From: CAUYXS01 sp965248495
Lineage (GTDB): Bacteria > Chloroflexota > Dehalococcoidia > Lucifugimonadales > Australimonadaceae
Reading direction: 5' to 3'
NCBI GenBank assembly: GCA_965248495.1
Contig: CBDFJL010000003.1
Coordinates: 248,001-312,000 of the forward strand
DNA: 64,000 bases
The notes below the pieces were generated by a model. That model saw only the letters and a list, made by a program, of their open reading frames with translations. It was not told where the DNA came from and made no database searches. Positions 1-8,379 of this stretch are shown piece by piece. The position numbers and the translations under genes are program-made. Each line of letters begins with the position of its first letter. Position 1 is the first letter of the stretch.

Positions 1-58
1 GTCACGGCCGCAAGCAATGCCATAACACGGTGCTGGTGCGGTAGCGCGAGCGTCAGGC

Positions 59-613
59 TCACCCCAACTTGCTGAGGGGGTACAGCTGCTCGAACTGCAG
101 GCTCGCGTCGTGTTCGACGCAGTAGTCCCAGATGTGGTCAGGGTCAGCGGCGTTCGGAGGCACGCCAAAGTCCTTCCCGATGTCGTCGAAGGCGTAAGCA
201 ACCACCCAGCTGCAGATCGGGTAGTTGTCCACCATTGCCAACCGCCTGAAGAGGTACCGCCCGCCTGCGAGGCGGTCGAGGCCATGGGCGACGATCTTCA
301 ACCACCCGTAGCTGCGGCCGACATACTCCGCCGCCTTCGCCGCCACGCTGTCCGCGCTCGTATCGTCGAGGCCACGCCACCGGTAGATTGCGATCTGGGC
401 ACGGTTGCCGCTCCCGTACTGATCAGCCAGCGCGTGCCGGCGCACCTTGGCAAGCGCCTCGACGATGTCCTGTTGGTCGACCATGACCCCACAATGATTG
501 ACCCTCGTACGCCGTTCGCCCGCCGTCCGGGTGGACTGTCGAATCAGCCAACCAAACAGTCCCTGCGACCGGACCAAGACGATATCCCCAGCACGAAGTT
601 CGAGCTCAGCCAT
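59..613 (-). CDS. Permuted papain-like (YiiX/NlpC-P60-type) amidase or peptidase
   Basis: 184 aa. The N-terminal segment GDIVLVRS...NHCGVMV places a candidate catalytic His at residue 40, and a candidate catalytic Cys lies at residue 134 in YPICSWVVAYAF. His before Cys is the order of the circularly permuted NlpC/P60 (YiiX/YaeF, LRAT-like) branch, whose members hydrolyse amide or acyl bonds in cell-wall peptides or lipids. There is no signal peptide, so a cytoplasmic or membrane-peripheral site is likely. It is the last gene of a minus-strand operon and overlaps the preceding membrane-protein gene by 8 bp. Substrate unknown; the family call rests on motif layout only. Confidence 0.6.
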   Translation of the reverse strand: MAELELRAGDIVLVRSQGLFGWLIRQSTRTAGERRTRVNHCGVMVDQQDIVEALAKVRRHALADQYGSGNRAQIAIYRWRGLDDTSADSVAAKAAEYVGRSYGWLKIVAHGLDRLAGGRYLFRRLAMVDNYPICSWVVAYAFDDIGKDFGVPPNAADPDHIWDYCVEHDASLQFEQLYPLSKLG

Positions 614-1178
614 CTCGTCCCTCAGTCGGACGGGCAGGAGCGGAGGGGTCTTGGTCCGGCTTCACATGCTCGTCGATCAGCCGGACTGCATTGTTCGTCG
701 CGTCCCGAATGTCCTTGTTCACCCGTTCGATCTGGTCGAGCTCTTTTAGCGAAAAGGCTCTCAGGTGCCCAAGCTCACTGGCGAACCCGGTCAGTACCAG
801 GCGGATCTGCGCATGGTTGGCGTTCGCCTGGCGCAGGCCCTTCCTGGCGAGGGTGTAGAGCGAGGTCAGCGTGCTGATCACGCCTCCTCCTCCGAACACG
901 CTTGCAACAATCGTGTCGTTCAGGTTGTCGTTCCGAACGGCGGCGACCAGGCCGACGACTATGAGCGCGACACCGATCACGAAGGTACCGACGCTGAGCC
1001 CCACGATGGCCCGGAACGTGAGTTCTGGGTTGCGTATCGCCTCGCCAAAGAACTGACGTGTCACCGCCTCCGCATGGACGGTAGAGGCCATCTCAGCGTT
1101 GTCCTTGACCTTCGCCGCGGTACGGCTGGCCACATCCTCCCGGAGCGAGTCCACCTTTTGGTTCGCACGGAGCCCCAT
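606..1178 (-). CDS. Unknown two-TM membrane protein (probably the C-terminal part of a frameshifted gene)
   Basis: 190 aa. Residues 1-50 are charged and helical. Two hydrophobic segments follow at about 56-81 and 88-110, then an amphipathic tail. I do not recognise a family. The frame stays open upstream of this ATG to a stop just before a run of six C at 1223-1228. Removing one base of that run joins it to the 5' coding segment ending there (1093-1335 entry), giving one smooth protein of about 240 aa. The listed ATG may therefore be internal. It overlaps the downstream amidase gene by 8 bp, so the two are probably translationally coupled. Confidence 0.55.
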   Translation of the reverse strand: MGLRANQKVDSLREDVASRTAAKVKDNAEMASTVHAEAVTRQFFGEAIRNPELTFRAIVGLSVGTFVIGVALIVVGLVAAVRNDNLNDTIVASVFGGGGVISTLTSLYTLARKGLRQANANHAQIRLVLTGFASELGHLRAFSLKELDQIERVNKDIRDATNNAVRLIDEHVKPDQDPSAPARPTEGRDG

Positions 1179-1335
1179 CGGCCCCCGGCCTCGGACGACC
1201 TGCGCGACCGCACCCCTCTGGTCCCCCCTTCAGGAACCGAGAACGGAGTCGCGGGTTCGCGATCAGCTGTTCTGCGAGTTCGTCTGCCTTAGGGTCAACA
1301 CCGTCACGGTCTTTTCCATCTGCCGATCGGTCCAT
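1093..1335 (-). CDS. N-terminal fragment of the adjacent membrane-protein gene, split by a frameshift
   Basis: I chose the ATG at 1335 because AAGGAG precedes it by five bases. A GTG at 1365 overlaps the upstream gene's stop as GTGA and is the alternative start. The first ~25 residues (DELAEQLIANPRLRSRFLKG) look like a normal soluble helix. After the six-C run at 1223-1228 the composition collapses into Gly/Pro/Arg-rich shadow sequence overlapping the next gene. The simplest reading is that this is the true start of the 606-1178 protein and that one base is extra in the homopolymer. A genuine separate small overlapping gene is less likely. Confidence 0.4.
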   Translation of the reverse strand: MDRSADGKDRDGVDPKADELAEQLIANPRLRSRFLKGGPEGCGRAGRPRPGADGAPCEPKGGLAPGGCGQPYRGEGQGQR

Positions 1336-1361
1336 CGGGGCTCCTTCCGGTCCGTGCTCGG

Positions 1362-2042
1362 TCACCGATCGAGCGCGGGTGTCGCCTCAGACTCCTGCTC
1401 GGCGGTCCAGTCGCAGAACTTGGAGAGACCGCCGGTAGCCAAGATGAGCACGACTGCGGCCACCAACGGTGAGGCCGGGCCACCCAGCCAAGGGACGGCC
1501 AGGGCGATGTAGCCGGCCAAAGAAGCGGCGGACGCAGACGTCAGGGTCTGCTCAACGGACAGGTTGAAGCGGTTGTTGCGTACCTCCCCAACAGCCGCAT
1601 CCACGTGCCGGGCCACATTGGGCTCGCCGCAAATCCGGTCTCTAAGAGACCGAGCCATGAACTTGAACAACCCCAACTCGTAATGAGCGGCCTCGGCGAA
1701 TGCCTTCACGCTCGACTGCCCAGACTCGGTACCCAGTTCCGCTAGTGCAGCGTACTGCCAATTGGTTGCAGCCTCGGGGGTCTCCAGCAGCCGACCATCC
1801 AGCTCCCATTCCCGTCGCGTGCCCGTCTGCGTGTGCTCCGGGTCCGCCGCGTGTGGCTCGGCGAACGGCTCCTTGACGATGACACCCATGAGCCTCGCGA
1901 TGCGGACCAGGCGCTCATCTTCTGTCCGGTCAGGGTCCGCCAGAAGCGCATCTAGCCCTAGGCCGTACTCCTCAATAGCAAAGCGTTCCAGGGTCTTGGC
2001 GGCAGGCCCTAACGCACCTTCTCGTGAGTGTTCGTTCGCCAT
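1362..2042 (-). CDS. Unknown membrane-anchored protein
   Basis: 226 aa, family not recognised. Residues 1-165 are soluble, acidic and helical, and include a Trp/Tyr/Leu-rich stretch near 95-140. A hydrophobic hairpin of two TM helices lies near 170-210 (SAASLAGYIALAVPWLG, then LVAAVVLILATGGL). It is the first gene of the 2042-to-59 operon and its TGA overlaps the next possible start as GTGA. The combination of membrane-anchored unknowns with a papain-like hydrolase is reminiscent of small effector/immunity or defence modules, but nothing here identifies one. Confidence 0.6.
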   Translation of the reverse strand: MANEHSREGALGPAAKTLERFAIEEYGLGLDALLADPDRTEDERLVRIARLMGVIVKEPFAEPHAADPEHTQTGTRREWELDGRLLETPEAATNWQYAALAELGTESGQSSVKAFAEAAHYELGLFKFMARSLRDRICGEPNVARHVDAAVGEVRNNRFNLSVEQTLTSASAASLAGYIALAVPWLGGPASPLVAAVVLILATGGLSKFCDWTAEQESEATPALDR

Positions 2043-2185
2043 CGGCTACATATCGCCCGGGTTCCGCTCCACGAAAACGAAGCTGATGCCGAACCGTAGC
2101 AATCCGCCCGAGCCAGTCAATCAGTGGAAATACCGGTGTACTTGCCGCTGTCCTGCGTTCAGATGGGCGTCCGCCCGTTCGCCAT
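2043..2185. other. Intergenic, nothing recognised
   Basis: Short gap between the unknown operon and the 3-hydroxyisobutyrate-dehydrogenase-like gene. No hairpin, promoter or RNA is visible. Confidence 0.4.
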
Positions 2186-3084
2186 TTAGCGTCCTGACCG
2201 TACTTCGACCCCTACCCGCTCTTCAAACAACCGCATGGTGACCAGGTTGTCGAGCTCTCCCCAACCTCGGTCCATCGCTTCTTTGAGATACCTGTGAGCG
2301 AGCTCAGCCATCGAGAGACTCCGCTGGATTCTTCGGCGAGCTCAAGGGCCAGGCCAACATCTTTGTAAGACAGCCCCAGACTGAACCGAGGATGCTCGAA
2401 GTCACCACTGAAGAGGAGGTCGGGAATGTGGCTAGTGAGCACGAGCTGTTGCCCGAAGGAGCCGTTCAGCAGCACCTCGAGCATCGTCTCCGGCCTCACT
2501 CCTGCTTTGACCGCCAAGGCCAATCCCTCCTGCACCGCTATGCGTGTGCTCATCGAGATGGCGTTGTGTACCAACTTGGCGATCGTGCCCGTGCCGACCG
2601 GGCCTACGTACGTGATCGAGTTACCGATCGATTCCAATAGGGGCAGCACCGCGCTGAACCCGTCTGCGCTGCCTCCAACCATGACCGCCAACGTCCCGTT
2701 CTCCGCGCCGGCGACTCCGCCGCTGACCGGTGCATCCAGTACCGTTGCGCCCTTCGGTGCAAACTGAGCTTCGATCTCACGGAGGAGGACAGCTGAGCCC
2801 GTGGAAGTGTCCACGTAGATCATGCCGTCATGAGAGCCCTCGACAATGCCATGGTTCCCCAGCGCCACCGCGCGCACTTCGTCGGGTCCGGGGAGTGAGG
2901 TGATAACCACATCTGACGATCGGGCTACGACGCGGGGGGAGTCCGCCCAAACTGCACCGCTTTCCAGTAGCGTCGTCGCGGCTGTGGGGTTGATGTCGTG
3001 AACGACCATCGCATGGCCACCTCGCATCAAGTTCCGCGCCATAAGGGAGCCCATCCTGCCGGTGCCGATAAAACCGATTCGCAC
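2186..3084 (-). CDS. 3-hydroxyisobutyrate dehydrogenase-family NAD(P) oxidoreductase, frameshifted near its 3' end
   Basis: The protein begins VRIGFIGTGRMGSLMARNL, the Rossmann GxGxxG motif of beta-hydroxyacid dehydrogenases. A GTG at 3084 with an upstream GGGAG is the best start, although an ATG at 3111 is also in frame. It continues with DAPVSGGVAGAENGTLAVMVGG (substrate-binding loop) and the catalytic Lys region GTIAKLVHNAIS. Near 2325 the frame breaks: the annotated frame runs on to 2212 with junk. The other frame reads MAELAHRYLKEAMDRGWGEL and ends at 2186, matching the family's normal C terminus. One missing base explains this. Family members oxidise 3-hydroxyisobutyrate, tartronate semialdehyde or similar compounds; the substrate here is unknown. 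Confidence 0.75.
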
Positions 3085-3334
3085 AGCTCTTCTCCCGAGG
3101 GGCGATGCCATCGCCTGTTTGGGACAACATACGCTTTGGTTGCATGAAGCAGGATCCACTCCAGACGATCCCGGAAAGCAGCACACGTCTACCGTGACGG
3201 CACGATCGAGCTAGAATTTAGACAATTTCGGAGCAGGTCAGCTCAGGGGCACTAGCGACCGCGCAAACGAGCCTTCAGGCACGGCATCAAACGCAGCCTT
3301 CGGCCTGATGCACCTCAGGGAAAAGGGCGTTCAT

Positions 3335-4309
3335 ATGAAAGCGATCGTCTACAACAAGTACGGCTCGCCTGACGTTCTCAGGCTCCAGGAAGTCGACAAG
3401 CCGATCCCTAAGGACGATGAGGTGCTGGTAGAGGTCTACACCGCGTCCATAAATTCATGGGATGGAGATTTCCTGAGAGGTAGCTTGTTGGCCCGTCCAT
3501 TCGCGGGTTTCCTAAGGCCGAAGCACAAGATACTGGGCACCGACGTCGCGGGCCGGGTTGAAGCGGTTGGCAGCAACGTCACGTTGTTCAATGTAGGTGA
3601 TGAGGTGTTCGGGGAGGTCAGCAAGCGCTTCCTCTCCATGGGTTGGGGCGGGTTCGCCGAGTTCGTGTGTGCTCGTGAAACCTCCCTGTTGCGTAAACCG
3701 GAAAGTCTTTCATTCGAGCAAGCAGCGGCCCTACCTCAAGTGGGCGCCCTCGCCCTGGCAGCTCTTCGCTTCAACGGACAGATCCACCTGGGGCAGAAAG
3801 TATTGATCAACGGTGGCGGTGGCGGGGTGGGGACGCTTGCGGTTCAGATCGCGAAGTCGTTCGGGGCTGAGGTGATGGGGGTGGACAGCGCGGGCAAGCT
3901 CGACATGGTGCGCTCGCTCGGGGCGGACCACGTCATCGATTATGCGCAAGAAGATTTCACGAAGAATGGACAGCGCTACGACCTGATCATCGACGTTGCG
4001 GCCTATCGCTCGACTTTCGATTACAAGCGCGCTCTGGGTCCCAAGGGCGCTTATGGCGTGATCGGCGGTTCCCAGCTGCGGTTTTCCCAAACCGCGTTCT
4101 TAGGACGTTTGATCTCAATGCTCGGAAGCAAAAAAATGGGTGCGGTGGGAGCGAAACCCAACGAGGGCCTGGGTTTCTTGGTCGAACTGATCGAGGCAGG
4201 CACCGTAGTACCTGCGTTAGACAAGCGTTTCGCGCTGAGCGAGACCGCTGACGCCTTCCGGTACTTTCTGGAGGGCACGTTCACCGGGAAGATCGTCATC
4301 ACCATGTGA
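3335..4309 (+). CDS. Zinc-independent MDR-family quinone oxidoreductase / NAD(P)-dependent alcohol dehydrogenase
   Basis: About 324 aa from the ATG at 3335, chosen because AGGGAAAAGGG lies just upstream; the frame also opens at 3308. The GroES-like N domain (MKAIVYNKYGSPDVLRL) is followed by a nucleotide-binding domain with NGGGGGVGTLAVQIAKSFGA and the helix GADHVIDYAQEDF. Catalytic-zinc ligands of true alcohol dehydrogenases are not evident, pointing to the quinone-oxidoreductase/enoyl-reductase branch that uses NADPH. It is divergent from the dehydrogenase at 2186-3084 and stands alone. GC is visibly lower than in the core genes of the window. Confidence 0.8.
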   Translation: MKAIVYNKYGSPDVLRLQEVDKPIPKDDEVLVEVYTASINSWDGDFLRGSLLARPFAGFLRPKHKILGTDVAGRVEAVGSNVTLFNVGDEVFGEVSKRFLSMGWGGFAEFVCARETSLLRKPESLSFEQAAALPQVGALALAALRFNGQIHLGQKVLINGGGGGVGTLAVQIAKSFGAEVMGVDSAGKLDMVRSLGADHVIDYAQEDFTKNGQRYDLIIDVAAYRSTFDYKRALGPKGAYGVIGGSQLRFSQTAFLGRLISMLGSKKMGAVGAKPNEGLGFLVELIEAGTVVPALDKRFALSETADAFRYFLEGTFTGKIVITM

Positions 4310-4397
4310 GACCCGGGCCAACCACAGGGATTGGGCCAGCTCCCCTTCGGAGCGCCTGAGCCGAGGTTTGAATGCGCCCAGCCTCGCACCGTCCGGG

Positions 4398-5053
4398 TCA
4401 GGCGGCTGGTTGGATCACAGATGGAACGTCATTCTGAACCTTGTTCACGAGCGTCGAAACTCCGTACATGGCCATCTCAGCCTCAGGGAATGGGATAAGA
4501 AGATCGTGAAGGGACTCGTCGTCCTCCATTGAACGATCCAACCACGCGGTCCAGGCTGGCCAATCAAGGATGACGGGCATCCGGTCGTGGATGGGCTCGA
4601 CTAGCCCGTTGGGCGCGGTCGTGATGATGGCGCACGAACGGACCTCGCCTTCCGGTCCTCGCCATCGGTCCCAGATCCCGGCGAACGCAAACGGCGACCA
4701 GTCCTTCGTCCCGATGCGAAAGGGCCGCTCCCGTGTCTCCCATTCATAGAAGCCGGTGGCAGGTATTAGGCACCGGCGGTACCTGAACGGCCACTTGAAG
4801 CTCCCAGTTGTGGCCACCGTCTCAGCGCGCGCGTGATGTTCAGCGGGAGTTTCTGGTCGGGCTTCTTCCAGTAGGGAATCAACCCCCAGCGCATGTAGTC
4901 CGCGTGGGTGACGTCACCGTCCGATCCGAGTACCAGAATGGGATCAGTGGGAGCGACGTTGTAGCGCTCTTTGTAGGGCAAGTCTCTCCATTGGACACCG
5001 AACCAGTCGGTCAGTGCCTCGGGGTCAGTGGAGAGATCAAACCGTCCGCACAT
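4398..5053 (-). CDS. SRAP/HMCES-family abasic-site DNA-protein crosslinking protein (YedK-like), frameshifted
   Basis: The start at 5053 gives MCGRFDLS, with the essential Cys2 that in this family crosslinks to abasic sites in single-stranded DNA and protects them during replication. NVAPTDPILVL and MRWGLIPYW follow. Around 4845 the frame breaks: one frame reads NITRAL then nonsense, the other supplies AETVATTGSFKWPFRYRRC, LIPATGFYEW and the C-terminal HDRMPVIL with the conserved His. One missing base restores the family's NARAE motif. Total length ~218 aa is normal. It stands alone next to accessory genes. Confidence 0.8.
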
Positions 5054-5750
5054 GGCAGCGAGTGTACCCCACGCTCAGTGAGATCAGGCCCCAGGGCGCG
5101 GGCGCCCGTGTCCGACCGCTGGATGCGTCACGCAGATCATTGCGACGGTGATTCGGGACGTAGCTCTATCCCAGCTCGTCGCGCGATGGGTGCGCCCTAT
5201 CCGGTCCCCGGTGGCACACGCTGGCCCAGTGTGGTGCGCCTTGAACAGGGCCAGAGCACGGCTGACCTGGCTGTCGGGTACCATCCCTTCCAGCTGGGCG
5301 CCACAACTGCACCAGAGAGCCACGTGTTCGAGGAGTTCGGCCACCCGCTCTTGATATCGCAGCTGGGCCAGTCGTGCGATATGCAGGTGGCACGATGACC
5401 TCAGCGGACTAGGACGGCGACTGGCGACAGCGCCGCATTGAAGGCTGCCTTTGGCTTGATGCTGACGACCGTCCTCGAGTCCGCGTGTCGACGTAACCGC
5501 GTCCAGCACCGTCAGCAGCAGTCGCCTCCGCTCGCCAAGCACGGTGCTGGTGCTCACCCCGATCCGCGACGCGAGCTCGTCGTATCGCATGAGCCACCGC
5601 TTCAATGGCACCCGGTCGCAAGCAGGCGGAGGGTGAATACGGCATGTGCGGATAGCGATTCTTGCGCCTGAGGTCTGCTTAGTAGACAAGCAGATGGCAA
5701 CCCGCGTCCGGTCGCTGGCTAGCGCTTAGGATAGTCGCGAGGGAGAGCAT
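5054..5750. other. Long gap with only a doubtful minus-strand ORF
   Basis: Nothing here is convincing. A minus-strand frame from 5689 to 5084 (201 codons) contains a stretch, DELASRIGVSTSTV, that could be a helix-turn-helix, and an amphipathic stretch near 5280-5400. However, the surrounding sequence is Arg/Pro/Ser-rich as in shadow ORFs. It could be a decayed regulator gene. The +strand frames are no better. Confidence 0.35.
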
Positions 5751-6575
5751 ATGGAGACGGCGGTCCTAGGCGACGCGCAGCTCTCGTATGAGGTCGCCGG
5801 TTCAGGTGAACCAGTGATTTTCGTACACGGAGCGCTGATTGCAGAGGCGTTTCGACCTCTGTTGACCGAGCCCAGCCTGGCTGACGGGTACAAGCTCATC
5901 ACGTATCACCGTCGCGGCTATCGAGACAGCGGGGGCGTTTCAAGCTCGGTTAGCCTCGCCCAACAGGCCGGTGACTGCCGCGCGCTGTTACGTCACCTCG
6001 GGATAGATCGTGCCCATGTCGTCGGGCATTCTTTCGGGGGTTGCATTGGCGTTGAACTGGCTTTGGACACCCCGCATGTCGTGCATTCGCTAGCGCTATT
6101 GGAGCCGGCATTGTTCGGGCGGGATACCGGCGACGCGTATCAAGAGGCTTTGGCCCGGGGCGAGCAGCGTTACAGGGAGGTGCCCGCGGAGGTTGTTGTG
6201 GACGAGTTCCTAGGGATGCGTTTCGGGCCGGACTACCGTACGGCCTTGGAACGGGTGCTGCCGAGGGCTTTCGCGGAGGCGGTGACCGATGCGAAAGTCA
6301 CGTTTGAAACGGACATCCCCGCGTTGCGGGAGTGGAGCTTCAGCGAGGAGGAACTAACGCGCATCGCGCAGCCGGTCTTGAACGTGATCGGCAGCGAAAG
6401 TGAGGCTCTTTGGTCCCGCTTCGGAGACGTCTATCGGTTTGTGCTTAGCTGGGCGCCCCAGGTCGAAGGCTTCGTGCTTCCCGGCGCGGCGCACGGCCTG
6501 ATGATGCAGAATCCTAGGAAGATGGCGAAGGCTCTCGCCGACTTCTGGCAGCGTCACCCGATCACTGCGTCCTGA
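5751..6575 (+). CDS. Alpha/beta-fold hydrolase
   Basis: 274 aa, a normal length for the family. GAGGGAGAGCAT precedes the ATG. The oxyanion region is PVIFVHGALI, the nucleophile elbow is GHSFGG (Ser near residue 97), and the C-terminal catalytic His lies in PGAAHGLMMQNP. It is cytoplasmic, with no signal peptide. Members cleave esters, epoxides, haloalkanes or C-C bonds; no substrate can be assigned. It is a monocistronic accessory gene followed immediately by an ssrA-like repeat. Confidence 0.85.
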   Translation: METAVLGDAQLSYEVAGSGEPVIFVHGALIAEAFRPLLTEPSLADGYKLITYHRRGYRDSGGVSSSVSLAQQAGDCRALLRHLGIDRAHVVGHSFGGCIGVELALDTPHVVHSLALLEPALFGRDTGDAYQEALARGEQRYREVPAEVVVDEFLGMRFGPDYRTALERVLPRAFAEAVTDAKVTFETDIPALREWSFSEEELTRIAQPVLNVIGSESEALWSRFGDVYRFVLSWAPQVEGFVLPGAAHGLMMQNPRKMAKALADFWQRHPITAS

Positions 6576-6656
6576 CGGCGCAGCCATCGCCAGTTCCCAA
6601 TACAGGGTGGGGCTGTCGCATAACGGCTGCCGTCGCATGGGATAGTGGTCATAGGC

Positions 6657-6694
6657 GAGATCGACTCTCCTCCATCTCCACCGTGAACGCGACC
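6657..6694 (+). repeat. ssrA-3'-end-like dispersed repeat, copy A
   Basis: Contains ATCGACTCTCCTCCATCTCC followed by ACCGTGAACGC. It resembles the T-arm plus 3' acceptor end of tmRNA (TTCGACTCCC..CATCTCCACCA) and is shared, with variations, by four other sites in the window. It separates the hydrolase gene from the OpuAC lipoprotein gene. No full tmRNA is attached. Confidence 0.5.
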
Positions 6695-6702
6695 GCAGCG
6701 CA

Positions 6703-8379
6703 CTACTTCAGGATCACGACATACCCTTTACCAACGAAGACCCTGTCTGATTTGCCAGGCGCTAGCCCGATCCATGCGTTTTGGCTGGTGTTGAATGCGT
6801 ATGCGACCGCCCACTCCAAGTCACCAAAAGCCAGATCCGCGTCGAGTCCCAAGCCGATGGTGGCGCCGATGTTGTCCGAAAACCCGCTTGGGACGATGCC
6901 GACAAAGTTGTTGCCTGAGACGAGGCCGCCACTTACCTGAGTCCCCGGCATGGTTGCCACGGGTTCTGCCGGCGCAAGCGCGACCCTGATCGGGGCAAAG
7001 CCGGTCGAATGCACCCAGTACGCCCTATCCGCGCCTAGGTGAGTGAGCGGTCCTGACCAGGTGCCGTCGGATCCGCTAGTGGCCTCGACGCACACCTCAT
7101 CGTACGAAAACCCCGGCGGGGTGCATACGCTCAGCGGAATTGGCGGAGGCCTACCGAATGGCCGCTCGGGATCCCCCTGGCGACTGACCGTCACGACCCT
7201 GTCTGCGTTGGTGCCCGACAGCAGCGCCCCGAGCGACCCGTCGATGGGCCATCGTGGCAGGGAGATCAGATTCCAGCCGGGAGAGAGCGGAATCTGGACC
7301 ACGTCATTCGGGTGGACGACAACGGCGAACGTGAATGTATCTTCGAGAAGCCCCCCCTCAAGATCACGGACCCAGTAGACCGTGATCGTGTGTGATCCCA
7401 GCGCCAGCCCATTCGTGTCGAGAGCAAAGCTGTTCGGGCCACGGCCGTTCACCACGGCCGTTACGTCCACTGAGTCGAGCGTCGCCGCAACGATGGTCAT
7501 AGTGTCGCTCCCGAGGTAGCCAAACACGATGGAGGGGTTTCGCGAGATGGTCGAATTCTGCGAGAGGCGACTGCTCTCAGGGCCAAGCTCGAACTCGAAC
7601 GATCCAGCCGCCGCTAGCGTTGGGGTGGGGGCCGGTACTGCCGTGGGCGTCGGGGTTGGCGTGGGAGTCGGTTGCGGCACTGGCGTCGCCGTGGGCGTTG
7701 GTGTGGGTTTAGACCCTGCCGCTGGTGCGAGCGTTGGCGTGGGGATTGGTAATCGTGCGGGCGTCACCGTGGGCGTCAACGCAGTTCCCCGCTCAAGCGC
7801 TGCTCGCACCCTTTCAACCACGCCCGGCCCAACCCAAGCCTTCCAATCGTCGGTATTCCAGAGGTACCACTCGGCCGTTGCCTGCAGGTCGCCACCCAGC
7901 TCACCCAAGCGCAGCTGGGCAGGTATCTGATTGGCGGCGTTGAACTCCCAGCGCCCGAATAGGTCGACCAGGTCCGGCGCCGCCACGGCGAGATCCGGGT
8001 GCATGGTTACGAGCACTTCGTCGTCCGGATAGGCACAGGCTAGATTCAACCAACAGGCCTCCGAGTAGAGGGGTTCTGCGAGCCGGTAGTAGCCGCCGAA
8101 CTCCGTATCCAGCTTGTGCGTGAGGGTCGTCGGCCCCCAGTAGAAGAAGAGGACGGGTTCGCGAGCCTCAAATGCCGATTCGATGGCCGTCACCAGCGCG
8201 GCTGCCGAACCGGGGTGGACGGGTTGAACGTAATCCTGGAGGTCGTAGGTCCAGACTTTCTTCAGGTTGATACCCTGGCACTCCCAGCCAGCGCCACAAT
8301 TGAGCAGCCGCGCCTTTCCGGGCGTCTCTGACGTTTCGAAAAGCTGCCAATAGACAACCAGGTCCTCGACAGTACGCAA
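6703..8379 (-). CDS. Segment 4: second OpuAC domain, Thr/Pro linker, Ig-like module and GWNLISLP-type C terminus
   Basis: 558 codons open from the internal ATG at 8379, with the same frame continuing upstream to the nine-C tract. In order: the rest of OpuAC 2 (LLNCGAGWECQGINLKKVWT, FFYWGPTTLTHKL, MHPDLAVAAPDLVDLFGRW), a Thr-Pro repeat linker (7790-7615), an Ig-like module (SLDSVDVTAVVNGRG region, 7610-7300), then IPLSPGWNLISLPRWP and a ~190-aa beta-rich C terminus ending VGKGYVVILK. The C-terminal module resembles surface modules of Chloroflexota proteins (recollection, unverified). No transmembrane anchor is seen at the C terminus. Confidence 0.75.
   Translation of the reverse strand: MRTVEDLVVYWQLFETSETPGKARLLNCGAGWECQGINLKKVWTYDLQDYVQPVHPGSAAALVTAIESAFEAREPVLFFYWGPTTLTHKLDTEFGGYYRLAEPLYSEACWLNLACAYPDDEVLVTMHPDLAVAAPDLVDLFGRWEFNAANQIPAQLRLGELGGDLQATAEWYLWNTDDWKAWVGPGVVERVRAALERGTALTPTVTPARLPIPTPTLAPAAGSKPTPTPTATPVPQPTPTPTPTPTAVPAPTPTLAAAGSFEFELGPESSRLSQNSTISRNPSIVFGYLGSDTMTIVAATLDSVDVTAVVNGRGPNSFALDTNGLALGSHTITVYWVRDLEGGLLEDTFTFAVVVHPNDVVQIPLSPGWNLISLPRWPIDGSLGALLSGTNADRVVTVSRQGDPERPFGRPPPIPLSVCTPPGFSYDEVCVEATSGSDGTWSGPLTHLGADRAYWVHSTGFAPIRVALAPAEPVATMPGTQVSGGLVSGNNFVGIVPSGFSDNIGATIGLGLDADLAFGDLEWAVAYAFNTSQNAWIGLAPGKSDRVFVGKGYVVILK

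Noticed and set aside
6657..6694. Complete tmRNA gene
   Set aside because: Only a ~35-bp 3'-end-like piece is present; the preceding 80 bases are the hydrolase 3' flank and carry no tmRNA structure.
7529..7930. Plus-strand ORF with a long Val-Gly repeat
   Set aside because: It is the complement of the Thr-Pro linker of the OpuAC lipoprotein; the other strand is clearly coding.
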